Assembly (NCBI GenBank): GCA_034430555.1
Contig: DAOUEM010000072.1
Coordinates: forward strand, 1-19,745
Length of the DNA: 19,745 bases
Direction of reading: 5' to 3'
DNA from: DAOTXK01 sp034430555
GTDB lineage: Bacteria > Chloroflexota > Anaerolineae > Aggregatilineales > Ch27
Every line of letters begins with the position of its first letter. The stretch's first letter is position 1. The translations under genes and the position numbers were made by a program. Below the pieces are notes generated by a model. The model was not told where the DNA came from and made no database searches. It worked only from the letters and a program-made list of their open reading frames with translations. Positions 7,829-15,265 of this stretch are shown here, one piece after another.

Positions 7829-8949
7829 GGGCAGTTTCCGTTGGCGACATGCTCTTCGAAGGTGACGGCGAAAACGTGGTAGCCGCTGCCGGCGCAGTCC
7901 GCGCGAAAGTAGTAATAGCCGGATTCGACCGGCGTGATGACCGCCTCTATGACAGCCAGCGAGGGGTTAGCGATGGGTCCGGGCGGCAGTCCTCCGTACA
8001 GGTACGTGTTGTACACCGACTGCGTGCTTCGATATTCGGCAATGGTGATGTTGGGCCACCATGAGCCATCCCGAAAGCCAATGCCGTACTGCACCGTGGG
8101 ATCGGCGTCCAGGTTCATACCGATTTTCAGCCGATTCAGGTAAACGCCGGCGATGCGGGGCGCTTCGGCGGCGAAAAGGGCTTCTCGCTCCACGATTGAG
8201 GCTAGCGTAACGACCTGGTACAGGCTCAAACCCGCTGCCTCCGCCTGGGTTTTGAGCGTGCCGTCGACTCGCTGCTGGAAGGTGCTGAGCATCGTATCGC
8301 GCAAGGTGACGGCCGTCGCATCCGGCGGCAGGAAATACGTCTCCGGGAACAGGAAGCCCTCCAGCGAAACCCCGTCCGGCAGCCCGATATAAGCGGCCAA
8401 GGCCGGCAGCGCATACCCGCCAGGGCCGGTCACCGCCAGGAAGTCCGCTCCTGTAAAACGCAGCAGTGGATTGGTGTCTTTATCGTCGATGGCGGCGGCG
8501 ATCTCCTCGCGCCGCCAGCCTTCCAGCGCCCGGAAGGTCACGGATGCCGTGCTGGAATCGGTCAGCGCCAGGGCGATCTGGCGGATGGTCTGCGTTGTAT
8601 GCAGGAAATACGTGCCGGCCTCAAGCTGGCTATCCAGGCCCTGCCAACGGGCGTAATTGCGGAAAAGCTCGGCATCGGTGATCAATCCCTCATTGACGAG
8701 GTTATGGCCGATTCGCTCGGCGGTGTCGCCGGGATTCACGATGAAGATCACCGGGGTCGCATCCATCCCGGCCGGTGTATCAAGCGCCTGCTGCCGCCCC
8801 GCCAGCCAGATCTGCAGGTAGGCTAGTTCCAGCGCGCTCAAACTGCCCCGCACGTTGACGACTGCCAGCACGCCGATCACTGCCGCCAGGCCCACCACCA
8901 GGGCGATGGCTGCCAGGACCAGGCACGAGCATGAACGCCGGTTATGCAT
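7825..8949 (-). CDS. mltG: Endolytic murein transglycosylase MltG (YceG-like)
   Basis: MltG is a membrane-anchored lytic transglycosylase that cleaves nascent peptidoglycan strands and so sets glycan chain length. The 374-residue protein has one N-terminal transmembrane helix (about 10-33), a LysM-like segment (IFIVNPGDTAERIGHNL, 68-84), then the YceG catalytic domain with LEGFLFPETY (196-205), LASIVEREA (249-257) containing the catalytic glutamate region, VYLNRLKIGMNLDADPTVQYG (split over 269-289) and YNTYLYGGLPPGPIANP (313-329). The tail YYYFRAD...HVF...EEH is also typical. Two cysteines, 352 and 373, flank the tail and would be extracytoplasmic. The ATG at 8949 has GAGAGGAA about 8 bases upstream. 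It lies 28 bp downstream of ruvX and overlaps the lipoprotein gene by 4 bp. Confidence 0.96.
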   Translation of the reverse strand: MHNRRSCSCLVLAAIALVVGLAAVIGVLAVVNVRGSLSALELAYLQIWLAGRQQALDTPAGMDATPVIFIVNPGDTAERIGHNLVNEGLITDAELFRNYARWQGLDSQLEAGTYFLHTTQTIRQIALALTDSSTASVTFRALEGWRREEIAAAIDDKDTNPLLRFTGADFLAVTGPGGYALPALAAYIGLPDGVSLEGFLFPETYFLPPDATAVTLRDTMLSTFQQRVDGTLKTQAEAAGLSLYQVVTLASIVEREALFAAEAPRIAGVYLNRLKIGMNLDADPTVQYGIGFRDGSWWPNITIAEYRSTQSVYNTYLYGGLPPGPIANPSLAVIEAVITPVESGYYYFRADCAGSGYHVFAVTFEEHVANGNCP

Positions 8950-8977
8950 ATACGGGTTCCTCTCAGGTGGATCTTGC

Positions 8978-9439
8978 TTACTCGGTCAGCGGCGGGACGG
9001 GCGGCGGTGGGTCGAATCCTTCGCGCAGGGCATCCAGGTAACTTTGCAGGATCACGGCGGCTGCGGCATCGTCGATGCGCGCGCGGTTATGATTACCGCC
9101 TTCCGCCAGGAGGTGAGCGGCTTCTTCCGAGGACAGCGTCTCATCCCACAGGCGTACGGGAACCGGGACGGCCGCCGCCAATCGTCCGGCCCAGCGCCGC
9201 ACGGTGTCGGCCTGCGAGTAACCTTCGTAACCGGGTGGGGGCAGGGGCACACCGACGATGATCTCGCTGGCCTGCTCAGCCGTGACGATGACGGCGATTG
9301 CCGCGAAATCTTCCTGGCGCGATCGTCGTTTGAGCAGGCGCAGCGGCGACGCCAGCAGCCCGATCCGGTCGCTGGTCGCCAGCCCGATCACGTGGCGGCC
9401 GTGGTCGATGCCCAACAGGCGCCCCGGCGGCCCGGTCAT
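8978..9439 (-). CDS. ruvX: RuvX/YqgF family Holliday-junction resolvase-like nuclease
   Basis: RuvX/YqgF proteins have an RNase H-like fold and are linked to Holliday junction resolution and to pre-16S rRNA 5'-end processing. The 153-residue product keeps the three acidic positions of the fold: LGIDHGRHVIGLATSD with Asp12 (9-24), LWDETLSSEEA with Glu100 (97-107), and RIDDAAAAVILQSYL with Asp123/Asp124 (121-135). The first motif has His where many members have Phe or Tyr after the Asp, and the GVPLPPPGYEG segment (63-73) departs somewhat from the usual G(L/V)P...G form. A Pro-rich tail (143-151) ends the protein. The ATG overlaps the stop codon of the upstream baseplate-J-like gene as ATGA, indicating translational coupling. 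The alaS-ruvX-mltG order is seen in many bacteria and supports the call. Confidence 0.93.
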   Translation of the reverse strand: MTGPPGRLLGIDHGRHVIGLATSDRIGLLASPLRLLKRRSRQEDFAAIAVIVTAEQASEIIVGVPLPPPGYEGYSQADTVRRWAGRLAAAVPVPVRLWDETLSSEEAAHLLAEGGNHNRARIDDAAAAVILQSYLDALREGFDPPPPVPPLTE

Positions 9440-10992
9440 GAGGCATCCCGCAGGATGATGGTGATCCGGGAGGGCAGCAGCGGCATTCGTCCAAAGAATT
9501 CCGGCCAGATGATGATGCCCGGCGAAGCGTCAGGCGCGAGGTCCAGGTTCTGGTACAGGTAAACGATTGTCTGGTCGCGGCTGCGCCCGGCCAGGGCCTG
9601 GCGCAGTTGGTCGGCGTTCACGTCCTGGGCCACGTCGCTGGAGACGTTCGCCAGGAAGGTTATGCGCCCCCCGGCTTCTATCGCCTCGACGGCGCCCCGG
9701 GAAAAAGCCATGCTGTCCGGAATAACGACCTGCCCGGCAGGGATGCGTTCGGTCAGCCCGGCGAAGGCGACCTGGTTGACCATCCGCTGGTTGACGACCA
9801 CCGCCTCGACCGTCGCCCGCATGGTCAATGAGATGCTGTCCGCGGCGGTGCCGACCGGCGCGCTGAAGACGGTCCACTCTGGGCGTTCTTCCGATATCCG
9901 TATCGATTCGGCGATGATGTCCTGCGTTTCGCCCAGCAGCGGCGTTAGATCACCCAGGGCGCGCTGCTGGATCGCCTGGCGCACGGCCGCCAGGAGCCGG
10001 TCTTGGTCGGCCTGGGAGACGACCTGGTTGGTGGGCACGCCGCCGCCGTCGGTGGCATCGTAGTTCTGCGCCGTCAGGATTTCCGCCAGCGGCCCTTCGA
10101 TGCGGTCGATGCCGTAGGCTGGGATGTTGCCCGGTTGGCCGGCAAACTCTGCCAGTGCTTCGATCGGCACGACGGCAATAGCGCCTTCCTGCCCGGCGAT
10201 ATTGACCGCCTCCTGCGTGCGAAACCGAACGACGGTCCCAATGCTGGTGCTGACCAGCGTGCCGGCGGGAATGGTCACGGCCTGGTTGGTCAGGTTGGTG
10301 AAGATGATGTTTCCCTGCGCCAGGGTCGCGGCCGTGGTTTGGCTGCCGGTGGTATCCACCTCGGCGCTTTCTTCGACCTCCACCCGCAGGTAGGTGGCCG
10401 GCGCGATATGGTTAGCCAGGTCCACGTCCTGAGCGGACGGGTCCGCCACCACGCGGATGGTGACGTCCAGGTGCTCGTGGGCTGGCATGAGCGTCAGGGT
10501 GGCCGACGGCAGGAACAGGTACCCGGCTCCCAGCACCCCGCACACCAGCACCAGGAGCAGCGCTGCTCCCAGCGCTTTGCGTAGCGTCATCTGCGAGGGA
10601 GTCGCTTCGACCCGTAAGCGGCTGGCAGCATCCCGCAGGTCGTCGGGATCGGGGTCGCGCGCTGGCTTGTCGGAGCGATCGATAAAAACCTTGATGCGGC
10701 CCCGCTTCCAGCGCTGGTGCTGGCTGTCTTCCATGTCGAAGAAGGTGCTGATATCGAGGTCGTCGGCGTTGTGGATGACCTCCATGTCATGCGTGACCAG
10801 GGCCATCCGGGCGGCCCGGCGGCGCACCTCGCGCTGCAGCAGCACCAGGTCCAGTTTGCGGTGTAAGACACGTCCTGCCGGCGGCCAGACGAGCAGCACG
10901 CGGCGCGACTCGATGAATGCGAGCCGGTCGCGGACCGACACTACGTCGTCGTGCGGTTCAAGCTGGATAACGTCTACCGGGCGTCCTGCCAT
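9436..10992 (-). CDS. Baseplate J/gp47-like single-pass membrane protein
   Basis: The 518-residue protein has three parts. Residues 1-105 form a compact cytoplasmic module with alternating hydrophobic and basic strands (RRVLLVWPPAGRVLHRKLD, 30-48, then ARMALVTHD, 61-69). Residues about 110-138 are a charged linker and 139-162 a single transmembrane helix. The rest, facing outside, contains a baseplate-J-like domain: GNIIFTNLTNQAVTIPAGTL (227-246), a RFRTQEAVNIAGQEG segment (256-270) and GQPGNIPAYGID (285-296), the pattern used by phage baseplate wedge proteins, followed by a beta-rich C-terminus. I know this architecture from Chloroflexota genomes, where automatic annotation names it after gp47; its function is not known to me. 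No phage gene adjoins it. It begins 25 bp after alaS and overlaps ruvX by 4 bp, so it belongs to the operon. The start ATG at 10992 has only a weak ribosome-binding site. Confidence 0.8.
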   Translation of the reverse strand: MAGRPVDVIQLEPHDDVVSVRDRLAFIESRRVLLVWPPAGRVLHRKLDLVLLQREVRRRAARMALVTHDMEVIHNADDLDISTFFDMEDSQHQRWKRGRIKVFIDRSDKPARDPDPDDLRDAASRLRVEATPSQMTLRKALGAALLLVLVCGVLGAGYLFLPSATLTLMPAHEHLDVTIRVVADPSAQDVDLANHIAPATYLRVEVEESAEVDTTGSQTTAATLAQGNIIFTNLTNQAVTIPAGTLVSTSIGTVVRFRTQEAVNIAGQEGAIAVVPIEALAEFAGQPGNIPAYGIDRIEGPLAEILTAQNYDATDGGGVPTNQVVSQADQDRLLAAVRQAIQQRALGDLTPLLGETQDIIAESIRISEERPEWTVFSAPVGTAADSISLTMRATVEAVVVNQRMVNQVAFAGLTERIPAGQVVIPDSMAFSRGAVEAIEAGGRITFLANVSSDVAQDVNADQLRQALAGRSRDQTIVYLYQNLDLAPDASPGIIIWPEFFGRMPLLPSRITIILRDAS

Positions 10993-11017
10993 ATTTTCGC
11001 CAGCCGATAATGACCGC

Positions 11018-13723
11018 TTATTTGAGCGCCTGGCGCACCAGGTCCGGGACCTGGGCCAGTGCTTCTTCCAGTTTGGAGGCGTCTTTGCCGCCGGCCTGGG
11101 CCATGGTGGGTCGGCCCCCGCCGCCGCCGCCGACCATTTTCGCCACCTGGCCGATCAGCTTACCGGCGTGCAGACCGCGCGCGACCAGGTCCTCCGTCAC
11201 GGCGACGATCAACTGTGGCCGATCCTTGACGACCGTGCCCAGCGCGACGATGCCGCTCTGGTTGCGGTCGCGGAAGCGGTCGGCCATCTCGCGCAGGGTA
11301 TCTATCTCTGCTCCCCGGACGCTGGCGGCCAGCACCGGGATGTCGTCGATGCGTTCCACCTTCGCCAGCAGGCCCTCAAATTCTTGGAAGGCCATGGTCC
11401 GGCGTAGTTCGTGTGTCTGGCGCTTGTTGGCTTGAAGCTCGGCCTGCATCGCCTGGATGCGCTCCGGTAAATCGCGTACCGTCGTGCCGACCAGGGCCGC
11501 GGTCTCCTGCAAGGTGCGCAAGCGGTCCATCATCAGGTTTGCCGCGCCCAGTCCCGTCACCGCTTCGATGCGCCGGATGCCGGCAGCAGCGCTGCCCTCA
11601 CTCGTGATCACAAACGGCCCGATCTCGGCCGTCTGGTCGACGTGGGTGCCGCCGCACAGTTCGTAGCTGAAGCGGTCCGCCGGATCGCCGACGGTGATGG
11701 TCCGCACCACGTCGCCATATTTTTCGCCGAAGAGGGCCATCGCGCCTTCGCCGCGGGCGGTATCGAAGGCTTTGGTGACGGATGTTACCGCCAGATTCGC
11801 CAGGATGGCTTCGTTGATGGCCATATTGATCCGGCGTAACTCTTCCGGCGTGACTGCCTGGGGATGGCTGAAGTCGAAACGCAGCCGGTCCGGTGCGACC
11901 AGCGAACCCCGCTGTTGGACATGGTAACCCAGCCTGTCGCGCAGCACGGCGTGCAGCAGGTGGGTGGCGGTGTGATTCCGCCGGATGGCATCTCGCCGCC
12001 TCACATCGATGCGGGCGGTGGCCGCCTGGCCGACGCGCGGCGTGCCTTCCACCACCTCGCCGACGTGCACGATCAGACCGCCGACCGGCTGGCGCATGTC
12101 TTCCACGTCGATCTGCCACCGCTCGCCGGCGATCACGCCCCGATCGCTGACCTGCCCGCCGGATTCCACATAGAATGCCGTAGCCGGCAGCACCACTTCG
12201 ACACGTTCCCCGCTGATGGCGCTGTCCACAGGGTGGCCGTCCCGGATGATGGCCAGCACGTGCCCTTCGACTTCTGGTGCGCCATAGGGATCGTAAGCAA
12301 CACCTTCCGGGGGGAGGAGGTCTTGTGTGATGAGGGTATCCAGGACTTCCTGGTAAACTTCCACGCTGTCGATGTGGCCCATCGCCTTGCCGCCGCCGCT
12401 GTCCCGGATGTGCCGCGCCTCTTCCTTCAGGAACGCGTCCTCGTCGACGTCGAAGCCGCGTTCCTGGCTCACGTCCCGGATGACTTCGATGGGCAGGCCC
12501 AGGGTGGCCTTCAGGTAAAAAGCCACCGTGCCGGGCAGTGTCTTTTTGCCGGAATCGGCCAGTTGGTCGAGGGCGGCTTCCAGTTCGGCCAGGCCACGGT
12601 CCAACGTACGGCGGAAGCGTTCCTCTTCCAGCGTGATCGCCTGCCGGATGGCCTCACGTTTTTCTACCAGCTCGGTGTAATGCTCGCCCATGGTCTCGAT
12701 GACGACCTCGGCGATATCGGCCAGGAACGGCTCGTCGAAGCCGATCTTCGAGCCGAAGCGGGCCGCCCGCCGGATCACCATGCGGCAGATGTAGTCGCGA
12801 CCCATCGCGCCGGGGAGCACGCCGTCCGCGATCAGGAAAGCCGCCGCGCGGACGTGATCGGCAATGACGCGGAACGGAACGGAATTGACCTCCCGCTCCT
12901 CGTCGCTCATACCGGCCAGTTCCTGGGTGCGCTTGATGATTGGCAGGAACAGGTCGGTGTCGTAATTGGCTTCCACGCCCTGGATCACGCTGACCATGCG
13001 CTCAAAGCCCATGCCGGTATCCACGCCCGGCGCGGGCAGCGGCTCGTCCCACTGGCCGGTGTGCTCTGGATCGGGTTGGGTGCGGTTGAACTGCATGAAC
13101 ACCAGGTTCCAAATTTCCGTAAAGCGTTCGTCGTCGGCTTCCAATGAGGTTATGATGCCGTCGACGCCTCGTTCCGGGTTCTTATCCCAGTGGATTTCGG
13201 AGTTCGGGCCGCAGGGGCCGGTTTCCGCCATCTGCCAGAAGTTATCCTCCGGCCCCAAACGCGCGATCCGCTTCGGGTCGAGGCCGATTTTGTTCACCCA
13301 CAGGTCGTAGCTCTCGTCGTCCTTTTCGTAGACGCTGACGGCCAGCCGGTCCGCCGGCAGCTCGTAGACCTTGGTCAGCAGCTGCCAGGCGAACTGCATG
13401 GCTTCCAGCTTGAAGTAATCGCCGAAGCTGAAGTTACCCAGCATCTCAAAAAAGGTATGGTGGTGGGCTGATGGGCCGACGTTATCCAGATCATTGTGTT
13501 TACCGCTGACGCGCATGCATTTCTGGGCAGTGGTAGCGCGGACATACTTGCGCTTGTCCAGCCCCAGGAAGACGTCCTTAAACTGGACCATGCCAGCATT
13601 GGCGAACAACAGGGTCGGATCGTTGGCCGGTACCAGTGATGATGACGCCACCACCTGGTGCTTCATCTCATGAAAATAGTCCAAAAAGGCCTGGCGCACT
13701 TCGGCGCTGGTCATATACTTCAT
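11018..13723 (-). CDS. alaS: Alanyl-tRNA synthetase
   Basis: AlaRS charges tRNA-Ala and edits mischarged Ser/Gly. The 901-residue protein is full length. Seen: class II aminoacylation core with RVSGKHNDLDNVG (71-83), HHHTFFEMLGNFSFGDYF (87-104) and GMGFERM (237-243); the editing domain with its zinc ligands HTATH (584-588) and CGGTH (690-694), including Cys690 and His694; and the C-Ala domain ending in a glycine-rich GGGGGGRPTMAQAGGKD stretch (about 871-887) before a short helix. All key residues appear intact. The ATG at 13723 has AAGGA about 12 bases upstream; an in-frame ATG three codons later is a possible alternative. It is the first gene of a five-gene minus-strand operon. The roughly 77-nt leader from the predicted promoter is too short for a T-box, so expression is probably set mainly by the strong promoter. 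Confidence 0.98.
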   Translation of the reverse strand: MKYMTSAEVRQAFLDYFHEMKHQVVASSSLVPANDPTLLFANAGMVQFKDVFLGLDKRKYVRATTAQKCMRVSGKHNDLDNVGPSAHHHTFFEMLGNFSFGDYFKLEAMQFAWQLLTKVYELPADRLAVSVYEKDDESYDLWVNKIGLDPKRIARLGPEDNFWQMAETGPCGPNSEIHWDKNPERGVDGIITSLEADDERFTEIWNLVFMQFNRTQPDPEHTGQWDEPLPAPGVDTGMGFERMVSVIQGVEANYDTDLFLPIIKRTQELAGMSDEEREVNSVPFRVIADHVRAAAFLIADGVLPGAMGRDYICRMVIRRAARFGSKIGFDEPFLADIAEVVIETMGEHYTELVEKREAIRQAITLEEERFRRTLDRGLAELEAALDQLADSGKKTLPGTVAFYLKATLGLPIEVIRDVSQERGFDVDEDAFLKEEARHIRDSGGGKAMGHIDSVEVYQEVLDTLITQDLLPPEGVAYDPYGAPEVEGHVLAIIRDGHPVDSAISGERVEVVLPATAFYVESGGQVSDRGVIAGERWQIDVEDMRQPVGGLIVHVGEVVEGTPRVGQAATARIDVRRRDAIRRNHTATHLLHAVLRDRLGYHVQQRGSLVAPDRLRFDFSHPQAVTPEELRRINMAINEAILANLAVTSVTKAFDTARGEGAMALFGEKYGDVVRTITVGDPADRFSYELCGGTHVDQTAEIGPFVITSEGSAAAGIRRIEAVTGLGAANLMMDRLRTLQETAALVGTTVRDLPERIQAMQAELQANKRQTHELRRTMAFQEFEGLLAKVERIDDIPVLAASVRGAEIDTLREMADRFRDRNQSGIVALGTVVKDRPQLIVAVTEDLVARGLHAGKLIGQVAKMVGGGGGGRPTMAQAGGKDASKLEEALAQVPDLVRQALK

Positions 13724-13805
13724 CAGGGATATTTTTCCTTATGGGTGTCACGGTGATCTGCCGCAGCCGGGCTGCCAAAGCAGGTGTGCCTTTGTACGAG
13801 GGTTG

Positions 13806-13834
13806 ATTATAGTGTGGCAGGGGTAGCTTGACAA
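13806..13834 (-). promoter_or_regulatory. Near-consensus promoter of the alaS operon
   Basis: On the minus strand TTGTCA (13834-13829; 5 of 6 to consensus) and a perfect TATAAT (13811-13806) are separated by exactly 17 bases. The predicted start near 13799 gives a leader of about 77 nt. It is the best-matched promoter in the window and fits the high expression expected for alaS. Confidence 0.7.
13808..13813 (+). promoter_or_regulatory. Possible -10 element for kptA overlapping the alaS -10
   Basis: TATAGT on the plus strand (13808-13813) overlaps the minus-strand TATAAT (13806-13811) by four bases. No convincing -35 is found at 16-18 bp. If used, the transcript would start near 13820, about 40 nt before the kptA ATG. 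Confidence 0.3.
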
Positions 13835-13860
13835 TGCCCGGTCACCGAAGGGGATTTGCG

Positions 13861-14415
13861 ATGGCTGATCTGACCCGGCTCTCCCGGTTCTTGTCACTGA
13901 TCCTGCGCCACCGGGCCGCTGATTTTGGCCTGGACCTGGACCCGGAGGGCTATGCCGACCTGTCCGCGGTTTGGGCTTGCGTCGAGCAGCGCTATCCAGG
14001 TCGGTATGCGGACGAGGACCTGCGGGCCGTACTGGCTGGCGATACCGATGGCAAACGCCGCTTTGAAGTCGTGGGTGGACGCATCCGGGCGTTATACGGG
14101 CACAGCAACGTGCGGCTTGTCACTTACCCGGCGGTTGAGCCGCCCCAGATGTTGTACCATGGCACCAATGCCGGTGCCCTATCTGCGATTCGGCGGCAGG
14201 GTTTGCTGCCGATGAAACGGCAGTACGTGCATCTGTCCACCACTGTCGAACGAGCTTCCACTGTGGCCGCACGACGGACCGCGCAGCCGGTGATCCTGAC
14301 CGTACGGGCCGGCCAAGCCCATCGCGCCGGGATCGCGTTTTTCCACCCCGAGCCCCTTCACTACCTGGCCCGGTCCATTCCGGTGGCCTTCATCGAGCTG
14401 CCTGCCCAGCCATGA
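13861..14415 (+). CDS. kptA: RNA 2'-phosphotransferase (Tpt1/KptA family)
   Basis: KptA/Tpt1 moves an internal RNA 2'-phosphate to NAD+, giving ADP-ribose 1'',2''-cyclic phosphate. It serves tRNA splicing in eukaryotes; the bacterial role is unclear. The 184-residue product has the N-terminal winged helix with RLSRFLSLILRH (6-17, conserved Arg16-His17), RIRALYGHS (74-82, matching the family's RIRA..GHS), and the ADP-ribosyltransferase-like lobe starting LYHGT (98-102) and continuing AIRRQGLLPMKRQYVHLS (109-126). The later part (ILTVRAGQAHRAGIAFFHPEP, about 145-165) departs from the usual VLEIDA...M...G..F form, lacking the acidic residue. The start at 13861 is chosen because GAAGGGG lies about 8 bases before it; a TTG at 13828 would add 11 unlikely residues. 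The gene is divergent from alaS and ends 9 bp from a convergent gene of unknown function. Confidence 0.9.
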   Translation: MADLTRLSRFLSLILRHRAADFGLDLDPEGYADLSAVWACVEQRYPGRYADEDLRAVLAGDTDGKRRFEVVGGRIRALYGHSNVRLVTYPAVEPPQMLYHGTNAGALSAIRRQGLLPMKRQYVHLSTTVERASTVAARRTAQPVILTVRAGQAHRAGIAFFHPEPLHYLARSIPVAFIELPAQP

Positions 14416-14424
14416 GTCGCCGGA

Positions 14425-15093
14425 TTACGGCGTCCATTCCAGCAGGGCGGTTTTCACCTGTGCCTGGATTTCGCTGTGTGCCGACTCGAGGTACGGAATG
14501 GTTAACAGGCGTGTTTCCTGGGGCGGCGGCTGGGAACGCTCCTCCTGGCTGTCTTCCTGGGAGGTCTTGATGCCGATCACCACGTACACCTGATCCAGGG
14601 ACTGGTTCGGCAGGTGAAGCCACGCCCCGAACAGTTTCGGCGTCCACTGGGTGGACGAGTCATTGGCAGCGACCAGCTCGATAGGGCGGTCGGTATAATT
14701 CATGAAGATGCCGATGCTGGGCCGAGATTTGTCGCTGGCGACATCGGGTCCCCAACAGTCATAGGTCACGGCTTTACTCAGCGATTGCAGGGTGGATTTG
14801 ATGGCCAGGTTGTCGGCAATACGCTTCAGTTCGGCGTACTTCCTTTTGATGCGTTTTTCCTGGGCGCGCCGGTCGGTGCCTTTGGTGCGGCCGCTGTATT
14901 CCTCTTCGATAAGCTCCAGGCGGGCCAACTTCTTTTCGGTGCGCTGGCGCTTGGTGGATTCGCGCTTGGCGCTGCGTTGTCGACGTTCGAATTCTAACTG
15001 CTCGTCTGCGGTGAGATCGGTCTGGGCCGTCTCCCTCTGCGGGTACTTGTTTTCGTTGTAATCATCCCGAGCGAAGTCGTTATTGTCAGCCAT
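14425..15093 (-). CDS. Uncharacterised charged protein with helical N-terminal half
   Basis: I do not recognise this 222-residue protein. Residues 1-40 are acidic and polar and look disordered. Residues about 28-95 are very rich in Arg, Lys and Glu with few helix breakers (RRQRSAKRESTKRQRTEKKL near 37-56), consistent with a long helix or coiled coil that could bind nucleic acid or ribosomes. Residues about 100-222 look like a globular domain with alternating strands (SIGIFMNYTDRPIEL, LFGAWLHL, VYVVIGI) interrupted by a Glu/Gln/Pro-rich loop (QEDSQEERSQPPPQE). There is one cysteine (YDCWGPD), and no signal peptide or membrane segment. The start at 15093 is supported by AAGGA 10 bases upstream; an earlier ATG at 15144 overlaps the promoter candidate and is less likely. 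The gene is convergent with kptA and divergent from tyrS. It is real on grounds of promoter, ribosome-binding site and lack of a competing frame. Confidence 0.75.
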   Translation of the reverse strand: MADNNDFARDDYNENKYPQRETAQTDLTADEQLEFERRQRSAKRESTKRQRTEKKLARLELIEEEYSGRTKGTDRRAQEKRIKRKYAELKRIADNLAIKSTLQSLSKAVTYDCWGPDVASDKSRPSIGIFMNYTDRPIELVAANDSSTQWTPKLFGAWLHLPNQSLDQVYVVIGIKTSQEDSQEERSQPPPQETRLLTIPYLESAHSEIQAQVKTALLEWTP

Positions 15094-15135
15094 TGTACGG
15101 TGTTCCTTGAAAAGGCATGATGTCACTTTCCGGGC

Positions 15136-15163
15136 AGTATACACCGCTTTTTGATTCTGTAAA
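15136..15163 (-). promoter_or_regulatory. Candidate promoter for the uncharacterised gene
   Basis: On the minus strand TTTACA (15163-15158; 5 of 6) and TATACT (15141-15136; 5 of 6) are separated by 16 bases. The predicted start near 15129 leaves a leader of about 36 nt before the ATG at 15093. It overlaps the longer ATG at 15144, which argues against that start. Confidence 0.5.
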
Positions 15164-15212
15164 GTAATGTCTTTTCGCCCGGCTTTTGATCCTCAATGGC
15201 GGTTTGCCGGTG

Positions 15213-15221
15213 TGGTATAAT
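15213..15221 (+). promoter_or_regulatory. Extended -10 promoter for tyrS
   Basis: TGGTATAAT contains a perfect -10 (15216-15221) with the TG extension at 15213-15214. No good -35 is found at 16-18 bp. A start near 15228 gives a leader of about 38 nt with GAGGA about 9 bases before the ATG. The leader is far too short for a T-box. Confidence 0.55.
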
Positions 15222-15265
15222 GACCCCGGTTTACTGACGCAGTTGTGTGACGAGGATGAACGGTT

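Noticed and set aside
9436..10992. Prophage or contractile injection system remnant, suggested by the baseplate-J-like domain
   Set aside because: The gene has a membrane anchor and a cytoplasmic domain, no tail genes flank it, and it is woven by an ATGA overlap into a housekeeping operon.
11864..13147. A 427-codon plus-strand frame inside alaS
   Set aside because: It is a codon-bias shadow of alaS, whose motifs are intact; the His/Asp/Gln-rich product has no recognisable domain.
13724..13800. T-box or other tRNA-sensing leader for alaS (and likewise for tyrS at 15228-15265)
   Set aside because: Predicted leaders are about 77 and 38 nt, too short for a T-box, and no T-box consensus sequence or terminator/antiterminator is visible.
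13828..13833. Plus-strand TTGACA as a -35 for kptA
   Set aside because: At 16-18 bp downstream there is only GGGATT/GGATTT, which overlaps the kptA ribosome-binding site; the sequence is better explained as part of the minus-strand TTGTCA of alaS.
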